A stretch of 64,000 nt of DNA from an uncultured Lachnospiraceae bacterium (GTDB lineage: Bacteria > Bacillota > Clostridia > Lachnospirales > Lachnospiraceae): positions 1 through 64,000 of the forward strand of contig CACZLA010000012.1 in NCBI GenBank assembly GCA_902781895.1, given 5' to 3'. Each line of letters starts with the position of its first letter. Positions within the stretch are counted from its first letter, which is position 1. Under the pieces are notes generated by a model, which had not been told where the DNA came from, made no database searches, and saw only the letters and a program-made list of their open reading frames with translations. A program made the position numbers and the translations under genes. Below are positions 32,627-43,300 of this stretch, in pieces.

Positions 32627-33946
32627 ATGTTTATAAAAAAAGAAGATTACTCATTAAAAGTAAAAGCAATCTGTATTATAGGAATGATCCTTTACAAGGT
32701 TATACTGGATTATTCCTTTGTAAAATGGATAGCACCTGTTTTTTCGTATTATATGCGGCTGCAGTATATTGCGAATAATAATAAGGTGATCATTTCATAT
32801 GTTTTGCTTTTGATAGTATTAGTTATAACTGAATTTAATGAAAAACGTTTTTCGGATGTTTTTATGGCGGTTGAGCTTATAGTCATGTATATTCCGATGC
32901 TCTCGTTATATGCATATTCTGACAGAAGCACTGCCTTTATGCTGGTTATTACGATTTCCTACTGTATACAGGAGGCAATCATCAGACTTTCCCGAACAGT
33001 ATGTGCAGATAAAGAGATAGTGGTTTCAGGCTCGGCAAGCATCTGTCTGGAAATATCCATACTTGCACTTATCGGTGGAGCTATGCTCTATTCCCTTATT
33101 AACTACGGTACGGGCTCCCTTGCAGCCATGGATCTGATGAATGTTTACAGTATAAGAGAGGGAGTTGGATATTCGTTTCCTTTCAGTTATATAATACCCT
33201 GGGTATTTAAGGTGGTATGTGTTTTTGTAATAGTTTTGGGCATGTACCGTAAACAGATAATCCTTTTCCTTGTTGGTTTTATTCCGCAGTTTTATCTTTA
33301 TCTTATATATGCGAATAAATCAACGCTGTTTTCACTGGGACTGGTTATCCTTGTTTATTTTTTGTATTCCAGGTGGGATATCATCAAGACTTTGGTCTAT
33401 GGTCTGGCGGGAATGACACTTGCTTCGGGAGTTTTTTACAGTGTTACGGGAAACATATATCCCATATCATTGATGGTAAGAAGAACACTTTTTGTTCCCG
33501 CAACGATCAAGTTTTCATATTATGATTTTTTCAAAGAGAACGGACTTCTGTATTTTGCGGATAATTCCATAGGAAAACTATTTGGTGTGACTTCAAAATA
33601 CACCATGGAAGCACCGAAGCTTATAGCGAGTTATCTGGGTGTTCCCGACAGTCATTGTAACTCCGGATATTGGGGCGATGCATATGCAAATTATGGTATG
33701 GCCGGAGTAGTGATATTCTCTGTAATTCTGGTGCTTATCGTTTTACTGGTGGAGAGGATATCAAAGGGAGTTCCTACAAAGGTAGTATATCCTATACTGA
33801 TAATACTGTTTTATTATCTGAATGATTCTGCATTATTGACATGGTTACTGGGTGGTGGAGCAGGACTGGTTATTGTATTTATATGGTTACTAAAAAATGC
33901 GACCGGAGATGAAGTAAACTTATGTTTCAAAAGTATAAAAGAATAA
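32627..33946 (+). CDS. Probable O-antigen/capsule polymerase (Wzy-like)
   Basis: A 439-residue polytopic protein with about eleven or twelve predicted membrane helices and a large loop in the second half (near 285-365, containing NSGYWGDAYANYGMAGVVIFSVIL). Wzy polymerases are poorly conserved, so the call rests on topology, size and context beside a flippase and glycosyltransferases. The ribosome-binding site is weak. Its 3' end overlaps the flippase gene by 25 nt, implying translational coupling. Confidence 0.75.
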   Translation: MFIKKEDYSLKVKAICIIGMILYKVILDYSFVKWIAPVFSYYMRLQYIANNNKVIISYVLLLIVLVITEFNEKRFSDVFMAVELIVMYIPMLSLYAYSDRSTAFMLVITISYCIQEAIIRLSRTVCADKEIVVSGSASICLEISILALIGGAMLYSLINYGTGSLAAMDLMNVYSIREGVGYSFPFSYIIPWVFKVVCVFVIVLGMYRKQIILFLVGFIPQFYLYLIYANKSTLFSLGLVILVYFLYSRWDIIKTLVYGLAGMTLASGVFYSVTGNIYPISLMVRRTLFVPATIKFSYYDFFKENGLLYFADNSIGKLFGVTSKYTMEAPKLIASYLGVPDSHCNSGYWGDAYANYGMAGVVIFSVILVLIVLLVERISKGVPTKVVYPILIILFYYLNDSALLTWLLGGGAGLVIVFIWLLKNATGDEVNLCFKSIKE

Positions 33947-35136
33947 TTATAGATGTAATACTCAATATTTGTGCGACAGCCTTGCCACTGGCAATACTCC
34001 AGCTGGTTATTCTTCCTTTATTATCCAGATATATAGAAGATGAACCCTATGGTAAAATGCTTACCATCATCTCCATACTGACTGTGGTTTCCGGCTCCAT
34101 GGGAAATTCTCTTAACAATATCAGGCTGGTTAAGAATAATAATTATGAAGAAAGCTCGCTAAAGGGTGATTTCGGAATACTTGTAGTCTCGGAGATGGTT
34201 ATTGCATCCTTCGTGGTATGCGGATATACATATCATTATGGTATTTCATTTGTTGATATTATTCTGTTATTTATTCTGGCGGCTGCCTGGACATACAGGG
34301 AATACGCGATAGTTGTTTTCAGGATAAAGCTTGATTTTGTAGGTATAGTAATAAACAACCTGGTAATGATCCTGGGTTATATAGTCGGACTCCTGATATT
34401 TTTATGTATCGGTTACTGGGAGATCATATATATCATGGGTCTGCTGTTTTCCATAGTATATATAAATAAGAAGAGTGAAATAGCCAGAGAGAGTCTGAAT
34501 AAAACAGTACTGTTTAAGGATACGTTAAAGGATCTTATTATTCTTCTGTCGGCTTCTCTGCTTCTGAATCTTCTTAATTATGCAGACAGAATGATAATAT
34601 ATCCTATGATCGGCGGAACTGCGGTTTCTATTTATTACGCATCCACATTGTTTGGAAAAGTTATAAGCTCTGCAGTTACTCCGATAAATTCCGTGGTTCT
34701 GTCATACATTTCAAAAAAGGATACGATGAACAGAAATGTGATGTACAGGCTTATGGTTTCTACTTTGCTTATAGCGATAGTAGGTTATTTTGTCTGCAGG
34801 ATAGTTGCAAGACCTGCCCTGAGTATAATGTACCCCGAGTGGGTGGACAGATCTATGGAGTATGTTCCGATAATGACGGCAGTTGCCATGATATCAATGA
34901 TGTCCAGTGTTATTACTCCATTTACCATAAAATTCTGTAAAATGAAATGGCAGCTGATAATTAACGGTTCGGTACTTATTGTATATCTGTTGTCGGCTAT
35001 CATTCTTTATAAATATTTCGGACTGATGGGATTTTGTGTAGGCGTTCTGGCCAGCAATATTGTTAAGCTTGTTATAGTGTCAATACTGGGAATCAGACTC
35101 TCCAGTCAGGAAGTCGAAAAAAGTGAAAGAGGTTGA
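33922..35136 (+). CDS. Polysaccharide flippase (Wzx-like), first copy
   Basis: A 404-residue membrane protein with about twelve helices, in the MOP/PST superfamily by topology. The N-terminus (ICATALPLAILQLVILPLLSRYI) looks like the first helix of Wzx. It would move the undecaprenyl-linked repeat unit across the membrane for the adjacent polymerase. A second flippase-like gene at 49390 serves another part of the cluster. It overlaps the polymerase gene and is followed 3 nt later by the acetyltransferase. Confidence 0.82.
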   Translation: MFQKYKRIIIDVILNICATALPLAILQLVILPLLSRYIEDEPYGKMLTIISILTVVSGSMGNSLNNIRLVKNNNYEESSLKGDFGILVVSEMVIASFVVCGYTYHYGISFVDIILLFILAAAWTYREYAIVVFRIKLDFVGIVINNLVMILGYIVGLLIFLCIGYWEIIYIMGLLFSIVYINKKSEIARESLNKTVLFKDTLKDLIILLSASLLLNLLNYADRMIIYPMIGGTAVSIYYASTLFGKVISSAVTPINSVVLSYISKKDTMNRNVMYRLMVSTLLIAIVGYFVCRIVARPALSIMYPEWVDRSMEYVPIMTAVAMISMMSSVITPFTIKFCKMKWQLIINGSVLIVYLLSAIILYKYFGLMGFCVGVLASNIVKLVIVSILGIRLSSQEVEKSERG

Positions 35137-35139
35137 TAT

Positions 35140-35700
35140 ATGGGAGATTTTTTTGTTCATGAATCAAGTTATGTTGATGATAATGTTATAATAGGTGATG
35201 GGACAAAGATATGGTATTTCTGTCATATTCAGTCCGGAGCCGTGATAGGAAAGAATTGTTCCTTTGGACAGAATGTTAATGTGTCCAATGATGTAAAGAT
35301 CGGAGATGGAGTCAAGGTTCAGAATAATGTTTCCATATATGAAGGAGTTGAAATTGAGGACTACGTTTTCTGCGGCCCTTCAATGGTATTTACAAATGAT
35401 CTGACTCCCAGAGCTAAATATCCCAAGGGACATGCGGGTTATAAAAAAACGATACTTCATACCGGGGCGACGGTTGGAGCAAATGCTACAATAGTATGTG
35501 GACACGAGCTGGGTGAGTGGTGTATGGTTGCAGCAGGAGCGGTGGTTACAGATAACGTTAAGCCGTATTCCCTGGTGGCAGGAGTACCTGCCAGACATAT
35601 AGGCTGGGTCTGTGAATGCGGAAACAGACTGGGAGACAGTCTTGAGTGTTCCTGCGGCAGGAAGTATAAAATGATGAATGAAGGATTAATACAGTTATAG
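35140..35700 (+). CDS. Sugar N-acetyltransferase (WbpD-like)
   Basis: A 186-residue left-handed beta-helix acetyltransferase (VIGDGTKIWYFCHIQSGAVIG, NVNVSNDVKIGDGVKVQNN, VFTNDLTPRAKYPKG). The opening and the FTND-PRA block match WbpD, which acetylates the C3 amine of UDP-GlcNAc(3N)A. The C-terminus carries a four-cysteine knuckle (CECGNRLGDSLECSCG), probably zinc binding. It is directly followed by the WbpE-like aminotransferase whose product it would use. Confidence 0.92.
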   Translation: MGDFFVHESSYVDDNVIIGDGTKIWYFCHIQSGAVIGKNCSFGQNVNVSNDVKIGDGVKVQNNVSIYEGVEIEDYVFCGPSMVFTNDLTPRAKYPKGHAGYKKTILHTGATVGANATIVCGHELGEWCMVAAGAVVTDNVKPYSLVAGVPARHIGWVCECGNRLGDSLECSCGRKYKMMNEGLIQL

Positions 35701-35712
35701 GATGGAGAGAAA

Positions 35713-36846
35713 ATGGAATTCAGAGATTTAAAGAAACAGTATCAGATTTTGAAAAGTGAAATAGACTCGAAGGTTCAGAGTGTATGTGAAGGTGCTCACT
35801 ATATATCGGGACCTGAGGTAAAGGAGCTGGAGGAACAGCTGGCAGAGTATGTTGGTGTTAAGCATTGCATATCATGTGCAAATGGTACGGATGCCATCAC
35901 CCTTGCCCTTAAGGCATGGGGAATAGGTGTCGGCGATGCTGTTTTTGTTCCGGATTTTACATTCTTTTCAAGCGGAGAGTGTCCGGCGGGAGAGGGAGCA
36001 ACCTGTGTTTTTGTAGATGTTGACGAGAAAACCTACAACATGAATCCGGAAAAGCTTGAAGAGGCAATAATAAGAGTAAAAAGTGATGGTCAGTATACTC
36101 CGAAGGTTGTGGTAGCAGTTGATCTTTTCGGACAGCCTGCTGAATATGAAAAGATAATTCCCATCTGTGAAAAATACGACCTGCTTCTTTTTGAGGACGG
36201 AGCTCAGGGATTTGGCGGATCGATAAATGGAAAAATGGCATGCTCATTCGGAGATATAGCTACCACCAGCTTTTTCCCGGCAAAGCCTTTGGGATGCTAT
36301 GGAGACGGCGGAGCTGTATTTACGGATAATGACAAGTGGGCGGCACTTCTGAGAAGCATAGCTGTTCATGGAAAGAATGCTGATGATAAATATGATAATG
36401 TACGACTGGGACTTAACAGTCGACTTGATACAGTTCAGGCAGCAATACTTCAGGTAAAGCTAAAGGTTTTTAAAGACTATGAAGTGGATGATATCAACAA
36501 GGTTGCAGGCTGGTATATGGAAAATCTTGCGGATACGGAACTGATACTTCCTGAGATCAGGGAGGGTTATATAAGCAGCTGGGCACAGTTTACGGTTCAG
36601 CTTCCGGCAGGAACCGACAGAACTAAGGTTCAGGAAAAACTTAAGGAAAACAATATCCCTTCTATGGTATACTATATGAAGCCGATGCATACACAGGGTG
36701 CATTTGCCGGTTCATACAGTGAGAAGGCTGATTGTTCTGTTACGGAAAAACTCTGTGGCAGAGTCCTGAGTCTTCCGTTACATCCGTATATGTCGGAGGA
36801 TGATGTAAAGTTTGTAGCAGATAAATTAAAAGAAGCTATTCTTTAA
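35713..36846 (+). CDS. DegT/DnrJ aminotransferase (WbpE-like)
   Basis: A 377-residue PLP sugar aminotransferase. It has the start MEFRDLKKQYQILKSEID, the HCISCANGTDAITLALKAWGIG block, and the PLP lysine in SFFPAKPLGCYGDGGA near 195. Sequence style and neighbours fit WbpE, which aminates the 3-keto UDP-sugar made by WbpB. It lies 12 nt after the WbpD-like gene and shortly before the WbpA-like dehydrogenase. Confidence 0.93.
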   Translation: MEFRDLKKQYQILKSEIDSKVQSVCEGAHYISGPEVKELEEQLAEYVGVKHCISCANGTDAITLALKAWGIGVGDAVFVPDFTFFSSGECPAGEGATCVFVDVDEKTYNMNPEKLEEAIIRVKSDGQYTPKVVVAVDLFGQPAEYEKIIPICEKYDLLLFEDGAQGFGGSINGKMACSFGDIATTSFFPAKPLGCYGDGGAVFTDNDKWAALLRSIAVHGKNADDKYDNVRLGLNSRLDTVQAAILQVKLKVFKDYEVDDINKVAGWYMENLADTELILPEIREGYISSWAQFTVQLPAGTDRTKVQEKLKENNIPSMVYYMKPMHTQGAFAGSYSEKADCSVTEKLCGRVLSLPLHPYMSEDDVKFVADKLKEAIL

Positions 36847-36885
36847 AAGGAATACAAATATATAATGTACAAGGAGGAGCTAACA

Positions 36886-38214
36886 ATGGAGTTTAATAAC
36901 ATTTATAAGGGTCTTATATCAGGAGATGAGAAACTGGCTCTCGTAGGCCTCGGATACGTAGGTATGCCTATTGCAGTAGAGTTTGCAAAGCATATCAAGG
37001 TTATAGGATTCGATATAAATGAGAAGAGAATAAATGAATATAAAAATGGAATCGATTCAACAAATGAGGTTGGAGAGGCAATAAAAAAGACTACTGTTGA
37101 TTTTACTGCAGATCCTGCAAGACTTAAGGAAGCTCGTTTTATAGTTGTAGCAGTTCCCACACCTGTTAAGGAGGATAACAGTCCTGATCTCAGACCTGTT
37201 GAAGGTGCATCACGTACTGTCGGTCAGAATCTGGCTCCCGGAACTATCGTTGTATTTGAATCAACAGTTTATCCCGGTGTAACAGAGGATATATGTATTC
37301 CGATCATCGAGAAGGAATCCGGTCTTAAATGTGGTGTGGACTGGAAGATAGGTTACAGCCCTGAGCGAATCAATCCCGGTGACCGTGTTCATACACTTAC
37401 AACCATAAGAAAGGTTGTTTCAGGTATGGATGAAGAGTCTGCAAGAGAGATAAAGAAGGTTTATGACATAGTTATCAAGGCCGGAACATTCCCTGTATCA
37501 AATATCAAGACTGCTGAGGCTGTTAAGGTTGTTGAGAACAGCCAGAGAGATATCAATATAGCTTTCATGAATGAGATAGCTATCATATGTGATAAGCTGA
37601 AGATAGACACTGATGAGGTGCTGGCAGGAATGAATACCAAGTGGAATGCACTTGGATTTAAGCCGGGTCTTGTTGGTGGTCACTGTATAGGTGTTGATCC
37701 ATATTATCTTACAAATGCAGCTGAGAAGATGGGATATCACAGCCAGATCATCCTTAACGGAAGACAGGTTAATGATTCTATGGGTGCCTTTGTAGCTGAT
37801 GCTGCCATTAAGGAAATGATAGAGGCGGGAATGGCTCCTAAGAAGGCGACAGTTGTTATCCTCGGAATAACATTTAAGGAGAACTGTCCTGATACTAGAA
37901 ACAGTAAGGTAGTAGATATTATAAACAGACTTAAGGAATACGAGATAGAGCCTGTTGTAACTGATGCATGGGCTGATGCTGATGTTGCAAAGGAAGAATA
38001 TGGAGTGGATCTTGTTCCATTTGATGAGATTCCGAAGGCAGACTGTGTTATAGTTGCTGTCGGACATAATGAATTCAGATCTATGTCCATGATGAGACTT
38101 AAGGAGCTTTTCAAGGACGAGCTTGCTGATGAGGAAAAGGTCCTTGTGGATGTAAAGAGCTTATATCGTATGGATGAGCTTAAAGCATCAGGAATGAGAT
38201 TCTGGAGATTATAG
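36886..38214 (+). CDS. UDP-N-acetylglucosamine 6-dehydrogenase (WbpA/WecC family)
   Basis: A 442-residue nucleotide-sugar dehydrogenase. The NAD motif is ALVGLGYVGMPIAVEF near 17-32, followed by VAVPTPV and the catalytic cysteine in VGGHCIGVDPYYLT near 266. The VVILGITFKENCPDTRNSKV block lies in the C-terminal domain. WbpA oxidises UDP-GlcNAc to UDP-GlcNAcA, the first step of the diacetamido-uronate route. The ATG at 36886 has AAGGAGG 8 nt upstream; the ATG at 36865 precedes that site and would include it in the coding sequence. Confidence 0.93.
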   Translation: MEFNNIYKGLISGDEKLALVGLGYVGMPIAVEFAKHIKVIGFDINEKRINEYKNGIDSTNEVGEAIKKTTVDFTADPARLKEARFIVVAVPTPVKEDNSPDLRPVEGASRTVGQNLAPGTIVVFESTVYPGVTEDICIPIIEKESGLKCGVDWKIGYSPERINPGDRVHTLTTIRKVVSGMDEESAREIKKVYDIVIKAGTFPVSNIKTAEAVKVVENSQRDINIAFMNEIAIICDKLKIDTDEVLAGMNTKWNALGFKPGLVGGHCIGVDPYYLTNAAEKMGYHSQIILNGRQVNDSMGAFVADAAIKEMIEAGMAPKKATVVILGITFKENCPDTRNSKVVDIINRLKEYEIEPVVTDAWADADVAKEEYGVDLVPFDEIPKADCVIVAVGHNEFRSMSMMRLKELFKDELADEEKVLVDVKSLYRMDELKASGMRFWRL

Positions 38215-38267
38215 TATAAGTCTTTTCGAATTATAATTTCTATGGAACGTATAAAGGGATAGTGCAT

Positions 38268-39290
38268 ATGCAAAAACGGATAGACTATTTGGATCTGGCA
38301 AAGGCAATAGGTATTATCTGCATGGTGTGGCTTCATGTAGGTACCAGCTATGCAATTACTGATATCATAGTTCATATCTTTCATATGCCTATCTTCTTTA
38401 TTATTTCGGGATATTGTTTTAATACTTCTGCCGGGATGAAGAAAACTATAAGCAGAAAGATCAGATCATTGCTGATTCCATATTTTTTTTATGGAATCCT
38501 TCTTTGCATTATATGGACAGTTATATATAATGCTATCGGAGAACCGGAAGCGATAGTTCCTGTTGGAGATGTGGCTGAAGCTTTGTTTAATAAAAATGCG
38601 GAGCTGTCACCTTATGAATGCATTCAATGGTTTCTTACTGCACTGTTTTTTGCAAGTATTTTGTTTTGTATTATCTGTACGGTATGCAAAGGCATTAATA
38701 ATTCAGAATGGATCATAATGCTGATCTGTTTAGGGTTCGGTGTTATAGGTTATTTAATGAGTAATGCTTCCTTCAGACTGCCTCTTAGTATTGACTGCGC
38801 CTTTATGGGTGTGTTCTTTATGGGAACGGGGTATTTTCTCAGAATAAAGAATATACTTGAGAATAAATACGTGATTTATTCCAGTCCGATATTAATCCCG
38901 GTGGTTTATCTTACATTTATTTTTAATAAAGAATGTTTATGGAACATGAGGATTCTTGATTTTGGAAATCCTGCTTTGTATATGATCGGAAGTGTCAGCT
39001 TTTCAATGATGATACTCATTATTTCAAAGCTGATATGTGAAGTGTTACCCGGAAGGGTTAAAAGTGGTATATTATTTATCGGACGTAATACAATATGGTT
39101 TTTGATCTTTAATCAGTTTTACAGGCAGATTCTGCTTTTGATATTTGATCCGGATGAATTTAAGATTTCAAATATAGTTATCATTATACTGATCGTTCTT
39201 TTAATGATACCTACTTCGATGATCTGTAACAGATTTCTCGGATGGACTGTAGGAAAAAGAAAAAGAAATGTTGGTGTGGTCGAATTATGA
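38268..39290 (+). CDS. Acyltransferase-3 family membrane protein
   Basis: A 340-residue polytopic acyltransferase, typically O-acetylating a surface sugar. It has the family opening RIDYLDLAKAIGIICMVWLHVG and the HMPIFFIISGY block, with about ten membrane helices. An ATG with AAAGGGA 8 nt upstream is chosen over the GTG two codons earlier. The stop overlaps the next start (ATGA). It opens the third part of the glycan cluster. Confidence 0.9.
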   Translation: MQKRIDYLDLAKAIGIICMVWLHVGTSYAITDIIVHIFHMPIFFIISGYCFNTSAGMKKTISRKIRSLLIPYFFYGILLCIIWTVIYNAIGEPEAIVPVGDVAEALFNKNAELSPYECIQWFLTALFFASILFCIICTVCKGINNSEWIIMLICLGFGVIGYLMSNASFRLPLSIDCAFMGVFFMGTGYFLRIKNILENKYVIYSSPILIPVVYLTFIFNKECLWNMRILDFGNPALYMIGSVSFSMMILIISKLICEVLPGRVKSGILFIGRNTIWFLIFNQFYRQILLLIFDPDEFKISNIVIIILIVLLMIPTSMICNRFLGWTVGKRKRNVGVVEL

Positions 39291-40348
39291 TTTTAGGATA
39301 CGCTTTACTTCTTTTATTAATAACAGTTATTCCTATAATGCTTGGGCTCCCGTGGATTGCAAAGGATATGGAAATGGACCGGGTTTCGGGCCTGGTATAT
39401 TCTTATGCATTTGGAAGCTTTTTTATGTGGGCTGTTTTCGGAGTTGTATTCTTCTGGGGAGCGGTTTTTAATCTCACACTTACAGTCTGTGTATGGGTGT
39501 ACAGTATATTGCTGCTGATCTCTATAGCTTTTGTTATAGTGGTTGTTAAGAAAACCGGGATAGATGTTTTAGGTTCGGTAAAGGATCATAAGTGGAATAA
39601 GCTGGAAATAATATATGGACTGGTATTTCTGGCCCTGCTTTCATATCAGATTTATTATGCGGTGTCCTATAGCAGAACATATATGGCTGATGATGGTTAT
39701 GTTGCATTTTCCTCTGCGGCCCTGGCTGATAACCATCTAAATATGACAAATATTTATACAGGGGCATACACTATTCATGATGCCAGCTGGCTCCAAAGAG
39801 TTATTCAGTCTTTTAATTATTATCCGGCTTATCTTTCCTATGTCAGTGGAATTAATGCTGCCATAATTGCTCATACTGTTATTTATGTTTATGTAGTACT
39901 TGCAGCATATGCTGTATTTGATGTTATAGCTAATCAGCTGTTTAAGGAGAGAGAAAACAGACTGATATTCCTTTCGCTCATAGCAACACTTTTTATCTGG
40001 GGATATCATTCCCATTATTCTCTCACATTCAGGCTTCTTGGTCCCAACGATTCGGGGAAGGCAGTGCTTGCAGTTACCCTTGCACCCTTTATGCTTGTTA
40101 TGATCTATAGAATGATAAAGAACGGTTATAAACGTGATATAGGAGTGCAGATGTTTATCCTCAGTATTACGGCCTGCTGTCTGACCTTGGGAGGAATATA
40201 TACCTTTGCTTCATTTCTTGTGGGAACAGTTATTTTTTACAGAATAATAAACAAATCCTACAAAGGATTATTATATTTATTATGGGGTGGAACGGTTCCG
40301 CTTCTGTTTACTGTATTCTATTTAACTTATCGTTACCTGTTGATCTGA
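39287..40348 (+). CDS. Polytopic membrane protein, resembles the N-terminal half of DUF6077-type proteins
   Basis: A 353-residue protein with about ten membrane helices and an external loop containing YSRTYMADDGYVAFSSAALADNHL, with an acidic ADDGY motif as in GT-C-like enzymes. It ends abruptly at YRYLLI. The next gene begins with membrane helices and a soluble part that look like the missing second half of the same family (see the 40389 entry). The two may have come from one ancestral gene. It is translationally coupled to the acyltransferase by ATGA. Confidence 0.75.
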   Translation: MILGYALLLLLITVIPIMLGLPWIAKDMEMDRVSGLVYSYAFGSFFMWAVFGVVFFWGAVFNLTLTVCVWVYSILLLISIAFVIVVVKKTGIDVLGSVKDHKWNKLEIIYGLVFLALLSYQIYYAVSYSRTYMADDGYVAFSSAALADNHLNMTNIYTGAYTIHDASWLQRVIQSFNYYPAYLSYVSGINAAIIAHTVIYVYVVLAAYAVFDVIANQLFKERENRLIFLSLIATLFIWGYHSHYSLTFRLLGPNDSGKAVLAVTLAPFMLVMIYRMIKNGYKRDIGVQMFILSITACCLTLGGIYTFASFLVGTVIFYRIINKSYKGLLYLLWGGTVPLLFTVFYLTYRYLLI

Positions 40349-40388
40349 TATTTGCTGCTTTATTAACTATGACTGAGGTGAACTGTTA

Positions 40389-43300
40389 ATGTCCGGAATT
40401 CTGTCATTATTAAAAGATGCGTTAAGAATGTGGAAAGAAACCACAAATATGTTTTGGAATAAAAATGGTTTCTTTTATTTCTTTTTTATTGCTCTTTTAG
40501 CTATAGTAATCTTTGAAAAAGACAGAATAAGCAAATATACATATGTAGGTTATTCAATAATAGTTCTTATTATTATATACAATCCCATAACTTATTATTT
40601 GTGCAGGGATATGTTCAGTGGAAATTATGCATATTTTGCCAGACTATATTCTATGCTTCCGGTACCATTTGTTATCGCTTATGCCACAGTGTTTTTTATC
40701 AGAAAATTTAATGGAGTAAAAAAACTGGGGCTGTTTGTTGCTGCAGAGGCACTGGTGATCGTAGTGGGAAGTAATGTATATAAGGAGGACTGGATACAAA
40801 AAGCTGAAAATTATTCAAAGCTGTCAAATGAAGTCATATGGATAAGTGATATGCTGCATGGAGTTAAGGAGCATGTGTGTATTGCGGCTCCGACTTCCAT
40901 AGCTACTGAGCTCCGTCAGTATGACGGAAGCATCATGATGCCCTTCGGACGGGACTGGGGAGACAGACTTCCTCTGAGATATCTGATGGATTCGGAGAAT
41001 CCCGATAGAGATGAAACATTAAAGCTGGCGGGTGAAAAGGCTTGTGATTTTATAGTTGTTTCAAGTAATGCTGAGAATAGAGAAAGCTTCGGTAATCTTG
41101 AACTGTATGGGGAGACAGACGAATTTCTGATCTATTCCATGAAGGGTGTTTCAAGGATAGAACGTACTTATAATGATAAGTGTCAGGTGACAGAGGAGAG
41201 AAATATAGATTCGGATGATAATCTATATTTAAATAGTGACGGTTACGCAATAGTAAGATATGAGTATGATGATTCCGGAAATAAAAGCCGTGAATTTTAC
41301 TACGGAACGGATGAGGAACCGGTAACTCTGTCGGAAGGATACAGCGGGATATCATATACATATGATAAAAGACACAGGGTAACCAGTATGCAGTATTATG
41401 ATGAGGAAGGAAATCCCTGTATTACTTCGTTTAATTATGCTTTGATCAGATACAGATATGATAAAAAAGACAGAGTAACGGGAGAGTATTATTTTGATGA
41501 ATCAGGGAATCCTCACAAACAGTTTGAAGGTTATTTCGGAATGGAAAAGGAGTATAATTCAAACAGCAGAATATCCAAAAAGATATTTGTAGATGAAGAT
41601 AAGAATCCGATGATCATAAGCACCGGATACAGTAAGATAATATGTGATTATAATGATCACGGAGATATAATAAAAGAGTTTTATCAGGATGTGAATGACG
41701 AGCTGGTAATGACTGTTAACGGTTATTATGCAGTACTGAAGGAATATGATGAAAAACATCATTTATCAAAAGTAACATATGTTGATGAAGAAGACTCCCC
41801 TGTAATGACCGGTCTTGGATATGCATCGGTTGTATATACCTATGATGAATCCGGAAAACAGACAGAGGAAAGATATTTTGGTCCTGATGATGAGCCTGTG
41901 GCTATAGCGAATGGTCAGTATGGTGAAAGAAAAGTTTATGAGGATGGAAAACTTGCCCGGACATATTATATAGGTGCAGAGGGAGAAAATATAAACATAT
42001 CCTTGGGTTATAGTGGTATTTCATGCTATTATGATGATTCGGGAAGAGTCTCAGAAACCGGTTATCTGGACGAAGAGGGTTATCAGATTTCAGGTCCGAC
42101 AGGTGAATATGGACTGGGCAGGGAATATGACAGAACCGGTCAGTTGATTTCTACCTGTTATCTTAATAAAAATCATGAGCCTATGATCAATAATTCCGGA
42201 ATGGCTAAAACAGTATACAAATATGATATTTTCGGAAGAGTTATTGAAGAAAAATACTATGATCTAGATGACAAACCCTTAAAGCTTAAAACAGGAGAAT
42301 ATGGAATACAGAAAAGCTATAATGAGGGTAGTAAGATATATCAGATAAGGTTTATTGATGGTGATGGTAAGATAATAAAGAGATCCCTGGGATATGCCAT
42401 CATCGAACAGGAATATGATGATAAAGGAAATATAAGTGCGATATATTACCTAGATGAAAATGGTAGTCCCGTTCCTGCTATAACCGGTGAATATGGTTAT
42501 ACTAAGGAATATGATTTTTTTGGAAATCCTATATGTGTTACATATGTTGATGAGAATAATTCTCCTATTGAGATCGGAAAAGAGAAGTATTCAAGTCTGA
42601 AGCTTTTTTACTCTGAAAACAGTAATCTGTTAAAGCGTGAGTATTATAATCTAAGTGGCAAGGTTGTCAGAGAGGATGATCTTTCAGACTGGACTATACT
42701 TCAGCATTCATGTAACAGTGATAACCAGGCAATGTTTTACACTCTCCAAAATAATGAGTCAGGTAAGCTGATAGTTATAGACGGCGGATGGACCGAAAAT
42801 GCAGATCATGTACGACAGGTCATAAAGGATATGGGTGGAACGGTTGATATATGGATACTGACCCATTATCATGAGGATCATGCCGGAGCATATAATGCAA
42901 TTAAGGAAGATCCCCAGGGGATTGAGATAAAGAAGGTCTATGCATCTTCCTTTGATTCGGATTATGATAAATATCTGGAGGTTGCAAAGGATTGGGATGA
43001 TCCCGAGACTATGGCAAAATGGATGAATGCTTCCTCCGGTGAGTCAAATGTATATTATCCCAAAAGAGGGGATGAAATAAATGTTGATAATCTTAAGATA
43101 ACATTTCTGAATACCTATGATGAAAAGCTGGTGGAGTTAAACGGAGAAAAGGATCTTCCGAATAACTGTGCCCTGGTAACACTGATTGAAGGTCAGAATG
43201 ATTCCATGCTTTTCATGTCAGATATGTACTCCGAAAAGGTGGGAGATTATCTGAAGGAAAAATATCCTGATAAGCTGAAGGCTAAGTATCTTCAGCCCTG

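Noticed and set aside
36865..36885. Upstream ATG start for the WbpA-like dehydrogenase
   Set aside because: That reading would translate through the AAGGAGG site that serves the ATG at 36886.
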